A stretch of 8,213 bases of DNA from Syntrophomonadaceae bacterium (GTDB taxonomy: Bacteria > Bacillota > Syntrophomonadia > Syntrophomonadales > Syntrophomonadaceae), in NCBI GenBank assembly GCA_031265005.1, contig JAISDD010000048.1, forward strand, positions 1 to 8,213, written 5' to 3'. A program made the position numbers and the translations under genes. Position 1 is the first letter of the stretch. Every line of letters begins with the position of its first letter. A model generated the notes under the pieces. That model saw nothing but the letters and a program-made list of their open reading frames with translations. It was not told the DNA's origin and ran no database searches. This document shows, in pieces, positions 1 to 6,499 of this stretch.

Positions 1-639
1 CCCGGAAGTATTTTCCGGCCGCAGTACTGCGGAAAAACCCATTTGGAAAAGGTCGTCCAGCACCTGCGGGTCAAATCCTAAAGGAGTGTCAAATTCCTGG
101 GGAATATCTTTACGGCGGTCCAGATAGCTCAGTTCGGCGTTGATTATAAAATAATATTGCTCGCCATAATTAAAATATATTATCTTTTCCGGGCTGAAAC
201 GGTTTAAAAGCCGCTCACGCACGAAGGAAGCGGTTTGCCCATCGCCGGTGGCGACCACTAGATTATTATTGGAAACAGGGGAATTTTTGATAGCGGCCTC
301 TGCTTGGGTCCAAATAGTTTTAGGGTTGTGAAGCTGATTATAAGACTGGAACTCATAAAAATATTCTACCGTAACCCGGCCTGCCAGAGCTAACTCGCGC
401 AATGAGACTTCTTTCACGCCTATGAAGGATACGCCCTGAGATTTTAAATCCAGCAGGGTTTCATATATGTCAGTATTAGCGCTCTCCGACAACTTTTTGA
501 AGTCATAATAATCAGCTACCGTCAACATGCTGGTATTGTTCTTTTCTATGCTGGTGCGCAGGCCGAACCCTTCGTAAGAAAGAGCTAAAAAGCATATCAG
601 CAATACCCACAATACAGGCTTATAAAACTTTTTAATCAT
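1..639 (-). CDS. DUF5693 family membrane protein, N-terminal part (runs off the window)
   Basis: This is the first 213 codons of a gene whose 3' end lies beyond the window. The frame is open from the ATG at 639 to position 1. The protein starts MIKKFYKPVLWVLLICFLAL, a short basic stretch followed by one hydrophobic segment (about residues 7-23), so it is a membrane anchor or uncleaved signal. The rest is a soluble extracytoplasmic region with features I associate with DUF5693: a 'ETLLDLKSQGVSFIGVKE' stretch near residues 60-77, and 'LGFDPQVLDDLFQMGFSAVLRPEN' split around residues 187-210. Full-length members are usually several hundred residues with more membrane segments towards the C terminus, so most of this gene is missing here. 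DUF5693 genes are often found beside csaB in Firmicutes, as here. It is the fourth gene of the leftward operon, 6 bp after murJ. The biochemical function is unknown; a role in cell wall polymer assembly is inferred from context only. Confidence 0.8.
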   Translation of the reverse strand, partial: MIKKFYKPVLWVLLICFLALSYEGFGLRTSIEKNNTSMLTVADYYDFKKLSESANTDIYETLLDLKSQGVSFIGVKEVSLRELALAGRVTVEYFYEFQSYNQLHNPKTIWTQAEAAIKNSPVSNNNLVVATGDGQTASFVRERLLNRFSPEKIIYFNYGEQYYFIINAELSYLDRRKDIPQEFDTPLGFDPQVLDDLFQMGFSAVLRPENTSG

Positions 640-645
640 GTATAT

Positions 646-2154
646 TTAGTCTCCTTTGTTGAAAAAAACTCTGTGTAAACCGCATAAATAGGCGATTATA
701 AGGTAAACTGACGCGCTGGCGAGCAGGGGAAATAAAAATCCTAAAACGTTTTGCGAAACGGGTAACAGGTAACGCGTAATCTGGATGCAAGCGATCATCC
801 CCAAAGCCGGCAATATAAGTTTTGCTCCATAAAAGCACAGATCTTTAGTGAAAAAGTTACCGATATTTTTACGAAGTAGCACACTCATTATAATAGCATA
901 AATTATTAAACAAATTGAAGTACTAAGGCTTAATGCGGTAATACCGTAAGTTTCGTAAAATAAATAGTCCAAGAAGCCGTTTAAAGCCAGACAAAAAATA
1001 CTGACCAGCATCGGCACACGGAAATTTTTCAAAGCAAAAAACGCCCGGTTATATAATTCCAGGCAAGCGTAGCCGAAGACCGACAAACTGTAAAAAAGAA
1101 AAGCTTTGGAGGTCATCGCGGTAGAATCATATCCGAAAGCGCCGCGCTGATAAACCAAAGTAACTATATTTTGATTATACATAATCACCAAAATTAAATA
1201 AGGCGCCAAAATAAATAATAAAATTTTAAAACTTTGCGTTATTAAACGGCCGGCCATTTTGAAATTGGATTCTATGCAATATTTGGATAGCTGAGGAAAA
1301 GTCACAGTGGACATAGCGACAATAAAGACGCTGGTGATTGTTATGAAAAGATTGCTGCCAAACGATAGAGCGGCGGCGGAGCCTTCCGGCAAATTCATGG
1401 CGTAGGTACGGTCTAATATCAAAGACAGGTGGAGCAAAGCGTTGCCTAATAAAATAGGAATCAGATTTTTCAGAGTATTGTTTACATGAGGGTCTTTAAA
1501 ATTTAACTGTAATTGGAAGTGATATTTTTCTTTGAACAAAACCGGGATTTGAATTAAAAATTGACAAAGCCAGCCTAAAGTCGTACAGCAGCCGATGATG
1601 AAAATATTATCTTTGCTGATTAATAAAGAGCCGATAATCAAGAGGTTGAAGGGGATACTGATAGTGGACGAAAGCACGAAATATCCGTGTACTTGTAATA
1701 TACCGGCGGTTATATAAGTTAAACAGACAAAAAGTAACGTCGGCGCCATTATGCGGGTAAGGATTACCGCTACGTCATTCACTTCTTCGCGGAGTCCGGG
1801 AGCGATTATACTGGCGATAAACGGTGCCATAATCATACCCGCAACGGAAACCAGCGCCGCTATTATTGTAACATAGCTTAAAAGCTGCGCCATATAGCGG
1901 TTTCTTTCTTCGAGAGAACGGTTTTTGATAAAATAAGTGAGGTCAGGAATATTTACCGCTGATAAAGCGTTGCCTATACTGGCGAATAATAAATTGGGCA
2001 AGCTGAAAATAACTTGGAATATATCCGCTAAAACGGTGGTGCCGAATATCGAAGCAAAAAATATGTCCCGCACAAAGCCCAATAGTTTTGAAATAAATAT
2101 TACTGCGGACACGCTTATAAAATTTTTACCGGTCTTTTGACTCGTTTGTTTCAT
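646..2154 (-). CDS. murJ: MurJ/MviN-family lipid-linked precursor flippase (divergent)
   Basis: A 502-residue polytopic membrane protein, close to the length of E. coli MurJ (511), with hydrophobic segments throughout, consistent with the 14-helix MOP-superfamily fold. Family signatures are SKLLGFVRD (residues 22-30), an Asp at 44, LPNLL (52-56), the LDRTYAMNLPEGSA stretch (247-260) and STVTFPQLSK (282-291). MurJ flips lipid II across the inner membrane. Here the positions matching E. coli Arg18, Arg52 and Arg270 appear to be Lys23, Phe57 and Asn268, while Arg24 is kept as Arg29. This alignment was made by eye; the same Lys and Phe are, as I recall, common in clostridial members. The start follows a modest AAGGAT 12 nt upstream. 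It sits 36 bp after the GH26 gene and 6 bp before the DUF5693 gene. It could be the housekeeping MurJ or a paralogue moving the cell wall polymer precursor; the csaB context makes the second worth considering. Confidence 0.85.
   Translation of the reverse strand: MKQTSQKTGKNFISVSAVIFISKLLGFVRDIFFASIFGTTVLADIFQVIFSLPNLLFASIGNALSAVNIPDLTYFIKNRSLEERNRYMAQLLSYVTIIAALVSVAGMIMAPFIASIIAPGLREEVNDVAVILTRIMAPTLLFVCLTYITAGILQVHGYFVLSSTISIPFNLLIIGSLLISKDNIFIIGCCTTLGWLCQFLIQIPVLFKEKYHFQLQLNFKDPHVNNTLKNLIPILLGNALLHLSLILDRTYAMNLPEGSAAALSFGSNLFITITSVFIVAMSTVTFPQLSKYCIESNFKMAGRLITQSFKILLFILAPYLILVIMYNQNIVTLVYQRGAFGYDSTAMTSKAFLFYSLSVFGYACLELYNRAFFALKNFRVPMLVSIFCLALNGFLDYLFYETYGITALSLSTSICLIIYAIIMSVLLRKNIGNFFTKDLCFYGAKLILPALGMIACIQITRYLLPVSQNVLGFLFPLLASASVYLIIAYLCGLHRVFFNKGD
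651..656 (-). promoter_or_regulatory. Ribosome binding site of the DUF5693 gene, inside murJ
   Basis: AAGGAG on the minus strand lies 11 nt before the ATG at 639 and within the last codons of murJ, whose stop ends at 646. With only 6 bp between stop and start, the two genes are probably translationally coupled. This site supports the chosen start, which has no competing upstream start with a Shine-Dalgarno sequence. Confidence 0.7.
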
Positions 2155-2190
2155 TTAAATATTTTGATCCTTAATTATTTACTAACCCTT

Positions 2191-3816
2191 TTAAGGCCGC
2201 ACTAGGCTCAAATCAGCAACATAATCATCTGAATAATTTTGAAAAATCTTTTTAAATTCCGCTATAGTTTGCTGCGTTTCGTCTAAGCGGTAAATACGCG
2301 CCGGATTATGGTCGGCGTCGTAATCTATACCATTGAACCAAACCGCTACTTTTATATTGGGATAATTGGCAATATTTTGCGACATATCGGTAATCCATTT
2401 ACTTTTATCTCCACCGGTAGAATTGCAGGCAAATTCAGTTATCATCATAGGATAATCAAACCAGCTGTTATAGTCATAGTACAGAGAATCGTATATCTGG
2501 GTAAATTCACGCCAATATTCATCCTGGAAATAGGTCCCGGTATTGTATCCGGTCAAGCCTATGATATCCACATATTCGTCGCCTGGAAAATAGGCTAAAC
2601 TGTGATTCCATTTAAAGTTAGGGAAAGAGCTGTCGTTGGGGTTCCAGATCCACAGTACGTTATTTACCTGCTGGTTTTGAAAAATATTATAAATATGCTT
2701 CCAGGTGAGTTTATAAATTTCGGCGTCTTTACTGTAATGAAAACTGGACCAATTACACCAATCCCCGTTCATTTCATTGTTTAAACGGAATAATACCGGA
2801 TGAGCAAAAGCTTTTAATTCCTGAGCGTAATGAACGAAAAAATCATCATAATCGCCGTTTAATATGGAGTACATAATGGATTTATTGTCGCTGTCGGCCA
2901 GATAAGTGTGTAAAGTAAGCTCCACATATTTATTTTGATTATACGCAGCGGTTAGAATATCTTTAGGAAAAGGCGTACTCATACTCTTATACCATAAAAC
3001 AAAATCGAATTTACCTCCCAGAGTGCTTTCCAGATTATTCAGATAATTATAATTATCGCTGATAGAAAACTCATAAATACCCCACTTTAAAGGAGAAGAA
3101 GGAGAAAAGTATTTTTGGTAAAAACTAAGGGTTTCATCATTTAAAGTGTTGCGTACGGGTTTTACGAAACGGGTGTTGATCTTAGCTTCCCCCTGAATGG
3201 GAATAATATTAAAACTTTTTATGAACGGCAAAAAACTTTTGGTATTTTGAGTGGATTTAATGAAAATGGTGTAAACTTCCTGGGAATTTTTGATTATCTC
3301 CGCGCTCATATAATGGTTTTTATCATTGGGAACTGTGGATAATTTAGCTCGTTCCCATTCCAAAATGTGAGCCTGGTATCCGTTTATCTGGATATATTGA
3401 TCTGACAGTTTATGATGATCAATATTATTGTTCAGCAAAAAACGGTTGCTGTAAGCGATGTAATCAACTACGTTGCGGGTATTTATATTTCCGTTGAAAT
3501 TGTCATAATAAACTTCAATTACCGTATCGTCGTTAAACATGGAAACCAGCACCTGCGACAAAGAGGCGTCTGTCATCATATCGGCGGGAAAATCGATTTG
3601 ATAGCCGTTGGCATAATCTGACAAACGCGAATTACCTTCATAAGTATATTCTAACAGCTTGTAATCGTTGTCGGAACTGGGTTCGGCGGTTTCGACGATT
3701 TGCCCGTTCAGAATATGCACTGAATTAGCCGAAGCGGTTTGGCTGCTGATAAACAAAAATTGCAGCGATGCTATAACCAATAGTAGCGGTAAAAAAATTT
3801 TATTGAACTGTGACAT
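2191..3816 (-). CDS. Secreted glycoside hydrolase, GH26 (beta-mannanase-like) family
   Basis: A 541-residue exported protein. Residues 1-31 form a signal peptide: Asn/Lys near the start, a hydrophobic core around residues 6-22 and a likely cleavage after TASA. Residues about 32-235 form an N-terminal region I cannot name, containing ANGYQIDFP and VIEVYYDNFNG. The catalytic (beta/alpha)8 domain runs from about KWGIYEF (residue 244) to the end. FRLNNEMNG carries the predicted acid/base Glu348, and MMITEFACNS carries the predicted nucleophile Glu461; the NVLWIWNPND and EYVDIIGLTGYNTGT stretches also fit this family. Classical GH26 mannanases have His just before the acid/base Glu; here it is Asn347. 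Being second in the csaB operon, it probably acts on the cell's own surface glycan rather than on dietary mannan, which is inference. The start was moved from an in-frame TTG at 3837 to the ATG at 3816 because of the Shine-Dalgarno position. The precise substrate cannot be read from sequence. Confidence 0.85.
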   Translation of the reverse strand: MSQFNKIFLPLLLVIASLQFLFISSQTASANSVHILNGQIVETAEPSSDNDYKLLEYTYEGNSRLSDYANGYQIDFPADMMTDASLSQVLVSMFNDDTVIEVYYDNFNGNINTRNVVDYIAYSNRFLLNNNIDHHKLSDQYIQINGYQAHILEWERAKLSTVPNDKNHYMSAEIIKNSQEVYTIFIKSTQNTKSFLPFIKSFNIIPIQGEAKINTRFVKPVRNTLNDETLSFYQKYFSPSSPLKWGIYEFSISDNYNYLNNLESTLGGKFDFVLWYKSMSTPFPKDILTAAYNQNKYVELTLHTYLADSDNKSIMYSILNGDYDDFFVHYAQELKAFAHPVLFRLNNEMNGDWCNWSSFHYSKDAEIYKLTWKHIYNIFQNQQVNNVLWIWNPNDSSFPNFKWNHSLAYFPGDEYVDIIGLTGYNTGTYFQDEYWREFTQIYDSLYYDYNSWFDYPMMITEFACNSTGGDKSKWITDMSQNIANYPNIKVAVWFNGIDYDADHNPARIYRLDETQQTIAEFKKIFQNYSDDYVADLSLVRP

Positions 3817-3824
3817 ATCAATAA

Positions 3825-3830
3825 CTCCTT
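3825..3830 (-). promoter_or_regulatory. Ribosome binding site that fixes the GH26 start
   Basis: AAGGAG on the minus strand lies 8 nt before the ATG at 3816. The in-frame TTG at 3837 is upstream of this site and would translate through it, adding MRKGVID to the front of the signal peptide. The ATG is therefore preferred, giving a 541-residue precursor. Confidence 0.8.
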
Positions 3831-3852
3831 TTCTCAACTTAAAATAAATTAA

Positions 3853-3866
3853 TTATCATATGATAA
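3853..3866. repeat. Perfect 14-bp AT-rich palindrome (TTATCATATGATAA)
   Basis: Each half is TTATCAT reading inward, with no mismatch over 14 bp. It lies in the 76-bp gap between the csaB stop and the GH26 ribosome binding site, where a transcription start would fall if the weak upstream promoter-like pair (3867-3895) is used. It could be an operator for a dimeric regulator or simply AT-rich chance. As RNA it could form only a weak hairpin. Confidence 0.5.
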
Positions 3867-3895
3867 ATTTTAGGCGAAATATTATTTGCTGTTTA
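3867..3895 (-). promoter_or_regulatory. Weak candidate internal promoter before the GH26 gene
   Basis: On the minus strand, TAAACA (3895-3890, four of six to TTGACA) and TAAAAT (3872-3867, five of six to TATAAT) are separated by 17 bp. The -35-like box overlaps the csaB stop codon. In a sequence this AT-rich such a pair can arise by chance, so GH26, murJ and the DUF5693 gene may depend entirely on the csaB promoter. Confidence 0.25.
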
Positions 3896-4987
3896 CGCCT
3901 GGGTTTCCGTTACCAGTTGCCCTTTGAGCAAAGATAAAGCTAAAACAGCGTTTTCTTCCGCCTTATCGCGCATATAAACAGAACGTTTAATTATAGAATC
4001 TCTTAACGAATCATTGTTCAGTAAGGCGTCTATTTCCAAAAGCATTTTTTCGGGTTCCAAACTTAAAGGACGCGCATCGTATAATTTTAAGAAACCGTCT
4101 ATTTTAGGGTCATAAGAAATACCGGCAAATACTGTTTCCTGGCTGGCGGCAAATATCAAAGCATGCAAACGCATTCCGATCATCAAATGAAATTTACCGG
4201 ATAAAGCCAGTAAAGAAGCGGTATTCAGGTGTTCGTTTATTATGCCGGCCTGGTGGCTCATAAAGCTCATTACAGTTTGGGCTTCTTTTACGTCGTCCGG
4301 CCAATGAAAAGGAACGAAGAGTATTTCAAAACCGTCGGCGGCTAATTTATCTAAGACCTGAGCCAGACTTTTCTGATAACTGTATAAAAGATCCCATTTT
4401 CTGACGGCAACCCCGATGATTTTTCCCCGCGTGCAATGGGAAGCCAGCAAACGTTCCGCCGTTTCATGTTCCGCGCGGCTGGTCTTTAATGTAAAAACCG
4501 GGTCGGCGGTTATAATCTGAGGAGGACAGGTAACCCCGATATCGTGCAGAAGACGGCGGGAATCGTCATCGCGCAGAGTAATCATATCGACTTTGTTGGC
4601 TATTTTACGCATTAAAAATTTGCTCAATGAACGGTTTATAGGCCCTACTCCCTGAGCGTAGAAAATAACTGGTTTTTTCAGGAATTTCGCTAAAGCTACC
4701 ACGCTGATATAGTAGGGGAGGGAACGCCCGCTGGTCACGTCTTGAAAAATGCTGCCGCCGCCGCTGATAAGCAAATCGCTTTGCACCAGTTCTCCTAAAA
4801 CCTTTGCCGGATTCAAATAATACACGGATTTGATATTATGCGCGGACATAGTCCGGGCAGGATTTCCCGAAAAAACAACAAAATCCACATTGGGGTTATG
4901 TTTCTTGATAGCGCCGGTTATAGCGGCTAGTAAGGCTTCGTCCCCGGCATTATCAAAACCGTAATAACCGGATAAAGCTATTTTCAT
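3893..4987 (-). CDS. csaB: Polysaccharide pyruvyl transferase CsaB
   Basis: A 364-residue cytoplasmic enzyme matching the usual length of CsaB. The N terminus has GYYGFDNAGDEALL (residues 7-20), followed by SGGGSIFQD (75-83), QGVGPI (112-117), TLRDDDSRRLL (137-147), ADPVF (161-165), GVAVRKWD (192-199), GMRLHALIFAA (271-281) and SYDPKIDGFL (291-300), the ordered motifs of the polysaccharide pyruvyl transferase family in its CsaB branch. The enzyme transfers pyruvate from phosphoenolpyruvate to a sugar of the cell wall polymer, forming the ketal recognised by SLH domains of S-layer and other surface proteins. It is the first gene of the leftward operon, with AAGGAG (4999-4994) 6 nt before the ATG and a promoter about 150 bp upstream. 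No SLH protein is in the window, so the S-layer link rests on the family. No defect is visible. Confidence 0.92.
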   Translation of the reverse strand: MKIALSGYYGFDNAGDEALLAAITGAIKKHNPNVDFVVFSGNPARTMSAHNIKSVYYLNPAKVLGELVQSDLLISGGGSIFQDVTSGRSLPYYISVVALAKFLKKPVIFYAQGVGPINRSLSKFLMRKIANKVDMITLRDDDSRRLLHDIGVTCPPQIITADPVFTLKTSRAEHETAERLLASHCTRGKIIGVAVRKWDLLYSYQKSLAQVLDKLAADGFEILFVPFHWPDDVKEAQTVMSFMSHQAGIINEHLNTASLLALSGKFHLMIGMRLHALIFAASQETVFAGISYDPKIDGFLKLYDARPLSLEPEKMLLEIDALLNNDSLRDSIIKRSVYMRDKAEENAVLALSLLKGQLVTETQA

Positions 4988-5139
4988 CAGTATCTCCTTA
5001 AAAAATAATTAATTCGGCGCGCCGCTAAACTATAATAAAAAAGGACTGTCCGCCGGAAGCTTTAGCGCGCTCAGCGGCGAAATGAACCGCCTTTGAAAAG
5101 GTGGATAAGATTCCGCCGGATATATTAAACGCTTAGTAC

Positions 5140-5169
5140 ATTATAATCTTTACTTTCAGGGCTTAGCAA
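5140..5169 (-). promoter_or_regulatory. Predicted housekeeping promoter of the csaB operon
   Basis: On the minus strand, TTGCTA (5169-5164, four of six to TTGACA) and a perfect TATAAT (5145-5140) are separated by 18 bp. T-rich tracts lie immediately upstream of the -35 box and could act as an UP element. Transcription would start near 5133, giving a leader of about 146 nt before csaB. This is the best minus-strand pair I found in the intergenic region. Confidence 0.6.
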
Positions 5170-5170
5170 T

Positions 5171-5188
5171 ACTGAAAAAACTGAAAAA
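5171..5188. repeat. Tandem 9-bp repeat (ACTGAAAAA twice) at the csaB promoter
   Basis: Two perfect adjacent copies of ACTGAAAAA. Read on the csaB strand this is TTTTTCAGT twice, directly upstream of the -35 box. A third, inverted half-site TTTCAG lies at 5154-5159, so TTTCAG and CTGAAA flank the -35 box with 12 bp between them. This may be an UP element, a regulator site, or both. Confidence 0.55.
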
Positions 5189-5300
5189 TATATGCGGATT
5201 AATTGTTATTTTATCAGTGAATTTATGTTATTATTTTAAAAACAGGCAAATTCTTACTACATTTGTTATTTTTATCACGGCGTTACTTGTATTTGTTGTA

Positions 5301-5329
5301 TAGACAAGCGCCGGACATGATGTTAGAAT
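5301..5329 (+). promoter_or_regulatory. Predicted housekeeping promoter of the tagO/wecA-type gene
   Basis: TAGACA (5301-5306, five of six to TTGACA) and TAGAAT (5324-5329, five of six to TATAAT) are separated by exactly 17 bp, with TGT just before the -10 box giving an extended -10 element. Transcription would start near 5336, leaving a leader of roughly 28 nt that contains the GGAGG ribosome binding site (5348-5352). Confidence 0.7.
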
Positions 5330-5363
5330 TTACGTAGCGGCCAGACTGGAGGTTTTAAAAAAA

Positions 5364-6449
5364 ATGAGCGTCGTTATCTGGTATATTGTCGCCTTGGTGT
5401 CGGCTTTTGTCATATCGTTTATAGGAGTGCCTCTTACCGCTAAAATAGCTTTTAAAATTGGCGCGGTCGACAAACCTTCCGCGCGAAAGGTTCATAAAGC
5501 GAAAATGCCTCGTTTAGGAGGATTAGGAATATTCATCGGATTTACCGTTACCGCTCTTATTTTTTTGCATCTGCCGGGACCTATGACGGGAGTATTGATA
5601 GGGGCTTGTATTATAACCATAGTGGGAGTTTTAGATGATATTTACCAGTTATCTCCGGTATTGAAACTGCTGGGGCAATCCATAGCGGCTATCGTGGCGA
5701 TGTACTTTGGAGTGATGGTTCATTTTTTAACTAATCCTTTTGACGGATTATTATGGCTGGGATACCTTAGTCTGCCGATAACATTCTTATGGATAGTAGG
5801 AATAACCAACGCTATTAACCTGATTGATGGTTTGGATGGCTTAGCGGCAGGAGTTTCTTCTATTGCCGCTGTTACCATGGGAGTGGTGGCTTGGCTGAAT
5901 GGAGGATACGAAATAGCGTTTGCCGCTTTTATATTGGTAGCGGCGATTGCGGGATTTATACCTTACAACTTTTTCCCGGCCCGAACTTTCATGGGAGACG
6001 GAGGGTCTAACCTTTTAGGATTTTTATTGAGCTGTATCGCGGTTTTGGGATCGGTCAAAAGCGCAGCGATTTTTTCGCTTTTTTTACCGATTGTTATTTT
6101 AGGGATACCGATCTTGGATACTTTTTTTGCGATTATAAGACGTATCAACCGGAAAACGCCTATATTTAAACCGGATAAAGGGCATTTGCACCATCAGTTG
6201 CTGGCTATGGGACTGAGCCATAGGAACAGTGTCTTGGTTATTTATTCCATATCAGGATTTTTTGGGATTATAGCTTGTATTTGTAACTTCCTTACCGGCC
6301 CGAAAGCAACATTATTAGCGGCTTTATTGCTGTTATTTATCGTATGGGGAGCGGACAAGCTGGGCTTATTTTCCGCTAGCGAAGAACATAAAGCGAAAGC
6401 GCTTGATTTAAAAGAGAGCGCTTCTAATAATAAATTGACAAGAAACTGA
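5364..6449 (+). CDS. TagO/WecA-type undecaprenyl-phosphate glycosyl-1-phosphate transferase
   Basis: A 361-residue polytopic membrane enzyme of the MraY/WecA superfamily (glycosyl transferase 4). Visible motifs in order are VDKPSARKVHKAKMPRLGG (35-53), the Asp pair LDDIYQLSP (90-98), NAINLIDGLDGLAAG (149-163) with catalytic-site Asp155 and Asp158, NFFPARTFMGDGGSN (202-216), and PDKGHLHHQLLAMG (270-283) with the His motif that marks the TagO/WecA branch rather than MraY. About ten or more hydrophobic segments cover the chain. Members transfer a sugar phosphate, usually GlcNAc-1-phosphate from UDP-GlcNAc, to undecaprenyl phosphate, the first step of teichoic acid, secondary wall polymer or O-antigen synthesis. 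The start has GGAGG 11 nt upstream. It heads the rightward genes, 50 bp before the LCP gene, and diverges from csaB, fitting initiation of the polymer that CsaB decorates. The exact sugar cannot be told, so no symbol is given. Confidence 0.9.
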   Translation: MSVVIWYIVALVSAFVISFIGVPLTAKIAFKIGAVDKPSARKVHKAKMPRLGGLGIFIGFTVTALIFLHLPGPMTGVLIGACIITIVGVLDDIYQLSPVLKLLGQSIAAIVAMYFGVMVHFLTNPFDGLLWLGYLSLPITFLWIVGITNAINLIDGLDGLAAGVSSIAAVTMGVVAWLNGGYEIAFAAFILVAAIAGFIPYNFFPARTFMGDGGSNLLGFLLSCIAVLGSVKSAAIFSLFLPIVILGIPILDTFFAIIRRINRKTPIFKPDKGHLHHQLLAMGLSHRNSVLVIYSISGFFGIIACICNFLTGPKATLLAALLLLFIVWGADKLGLFSASEEHKAKALDLKESASNNKLTRN

Positions 6450-6499
6450 GTGTTGATAGAAATATCATAATTCAAGCACACTTTGCAGAGAGGAAATTT

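Larger units (their letters stand above)
4988..5363. other. Divergent intergenic regulatory region between csaB and the tagO/wecA-type gene
   Basis: This 376-bp stretch has no credible ORF. It has two compositional halves. The csaB-proximal part (about 5011-5120) is comparatively GC-rich and contains a 10-bp perfect palindrome CGGCGCGCCG (5015-5024), a 9-bp direct repeat TCCGCCGGA (5049-5057 and 5112-5120) and an 8-bp stem CCGCCTTT/AAAGGTGG with one G:T pair (5087-5104). The rest is AT-rich and holds the csaB promoter (5140-5169), a tandem repeat (5171-5188) and the promoter of the rightward genes (5301-5329). No T-box or riboswitch consensus was recognised. Confidence 0.7.

Noticed and set aside
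2308..2598. Plus-strand open frame of 96 codons inside the hydrolase gene
   Set aside because: It is antisense to a clearly coding gene with catalytic motifs, and it resembles no family I recognise.
3817..3837. In-frame TTG start extending the hydrolase by seven residues
   Set aside because: The extension reads through the AAGGAG ribosome binding site, which is ideally placed for the ATG at 3816.
5031..5036. TATAAT on the plus strand near csaB as a promoter
   Set aside because: No -35-like sequence lies at a suitable distance, and a much better plus-strand promoter exists at 5301-5329.
5037..5050. GGACAGTCC followed by T6 (minus strand) as an attenuator terminator in the csaB leader
   Set aside because: The palindrome leaves room for only about three pairs once a loop is allowed, and no longer 5' arm pairs with it; kept only as part of the leader observation.
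5081..5120. Sequence GGTGGATAAGA near a CCGCC stretch suggesting a T-box leader
   Set aside because: The GGTGG is on the plus strand, opposite to csaB; the T-box core consensus and its antiterminator pairing are not present.
5286..5308. CTTGT/ACAAG inverted repeat overlapping the plus-strand -35 box
   Set aside because: It is only 5 bp per arm with a 13-bp gap, expected by chance in sequence of this composition.
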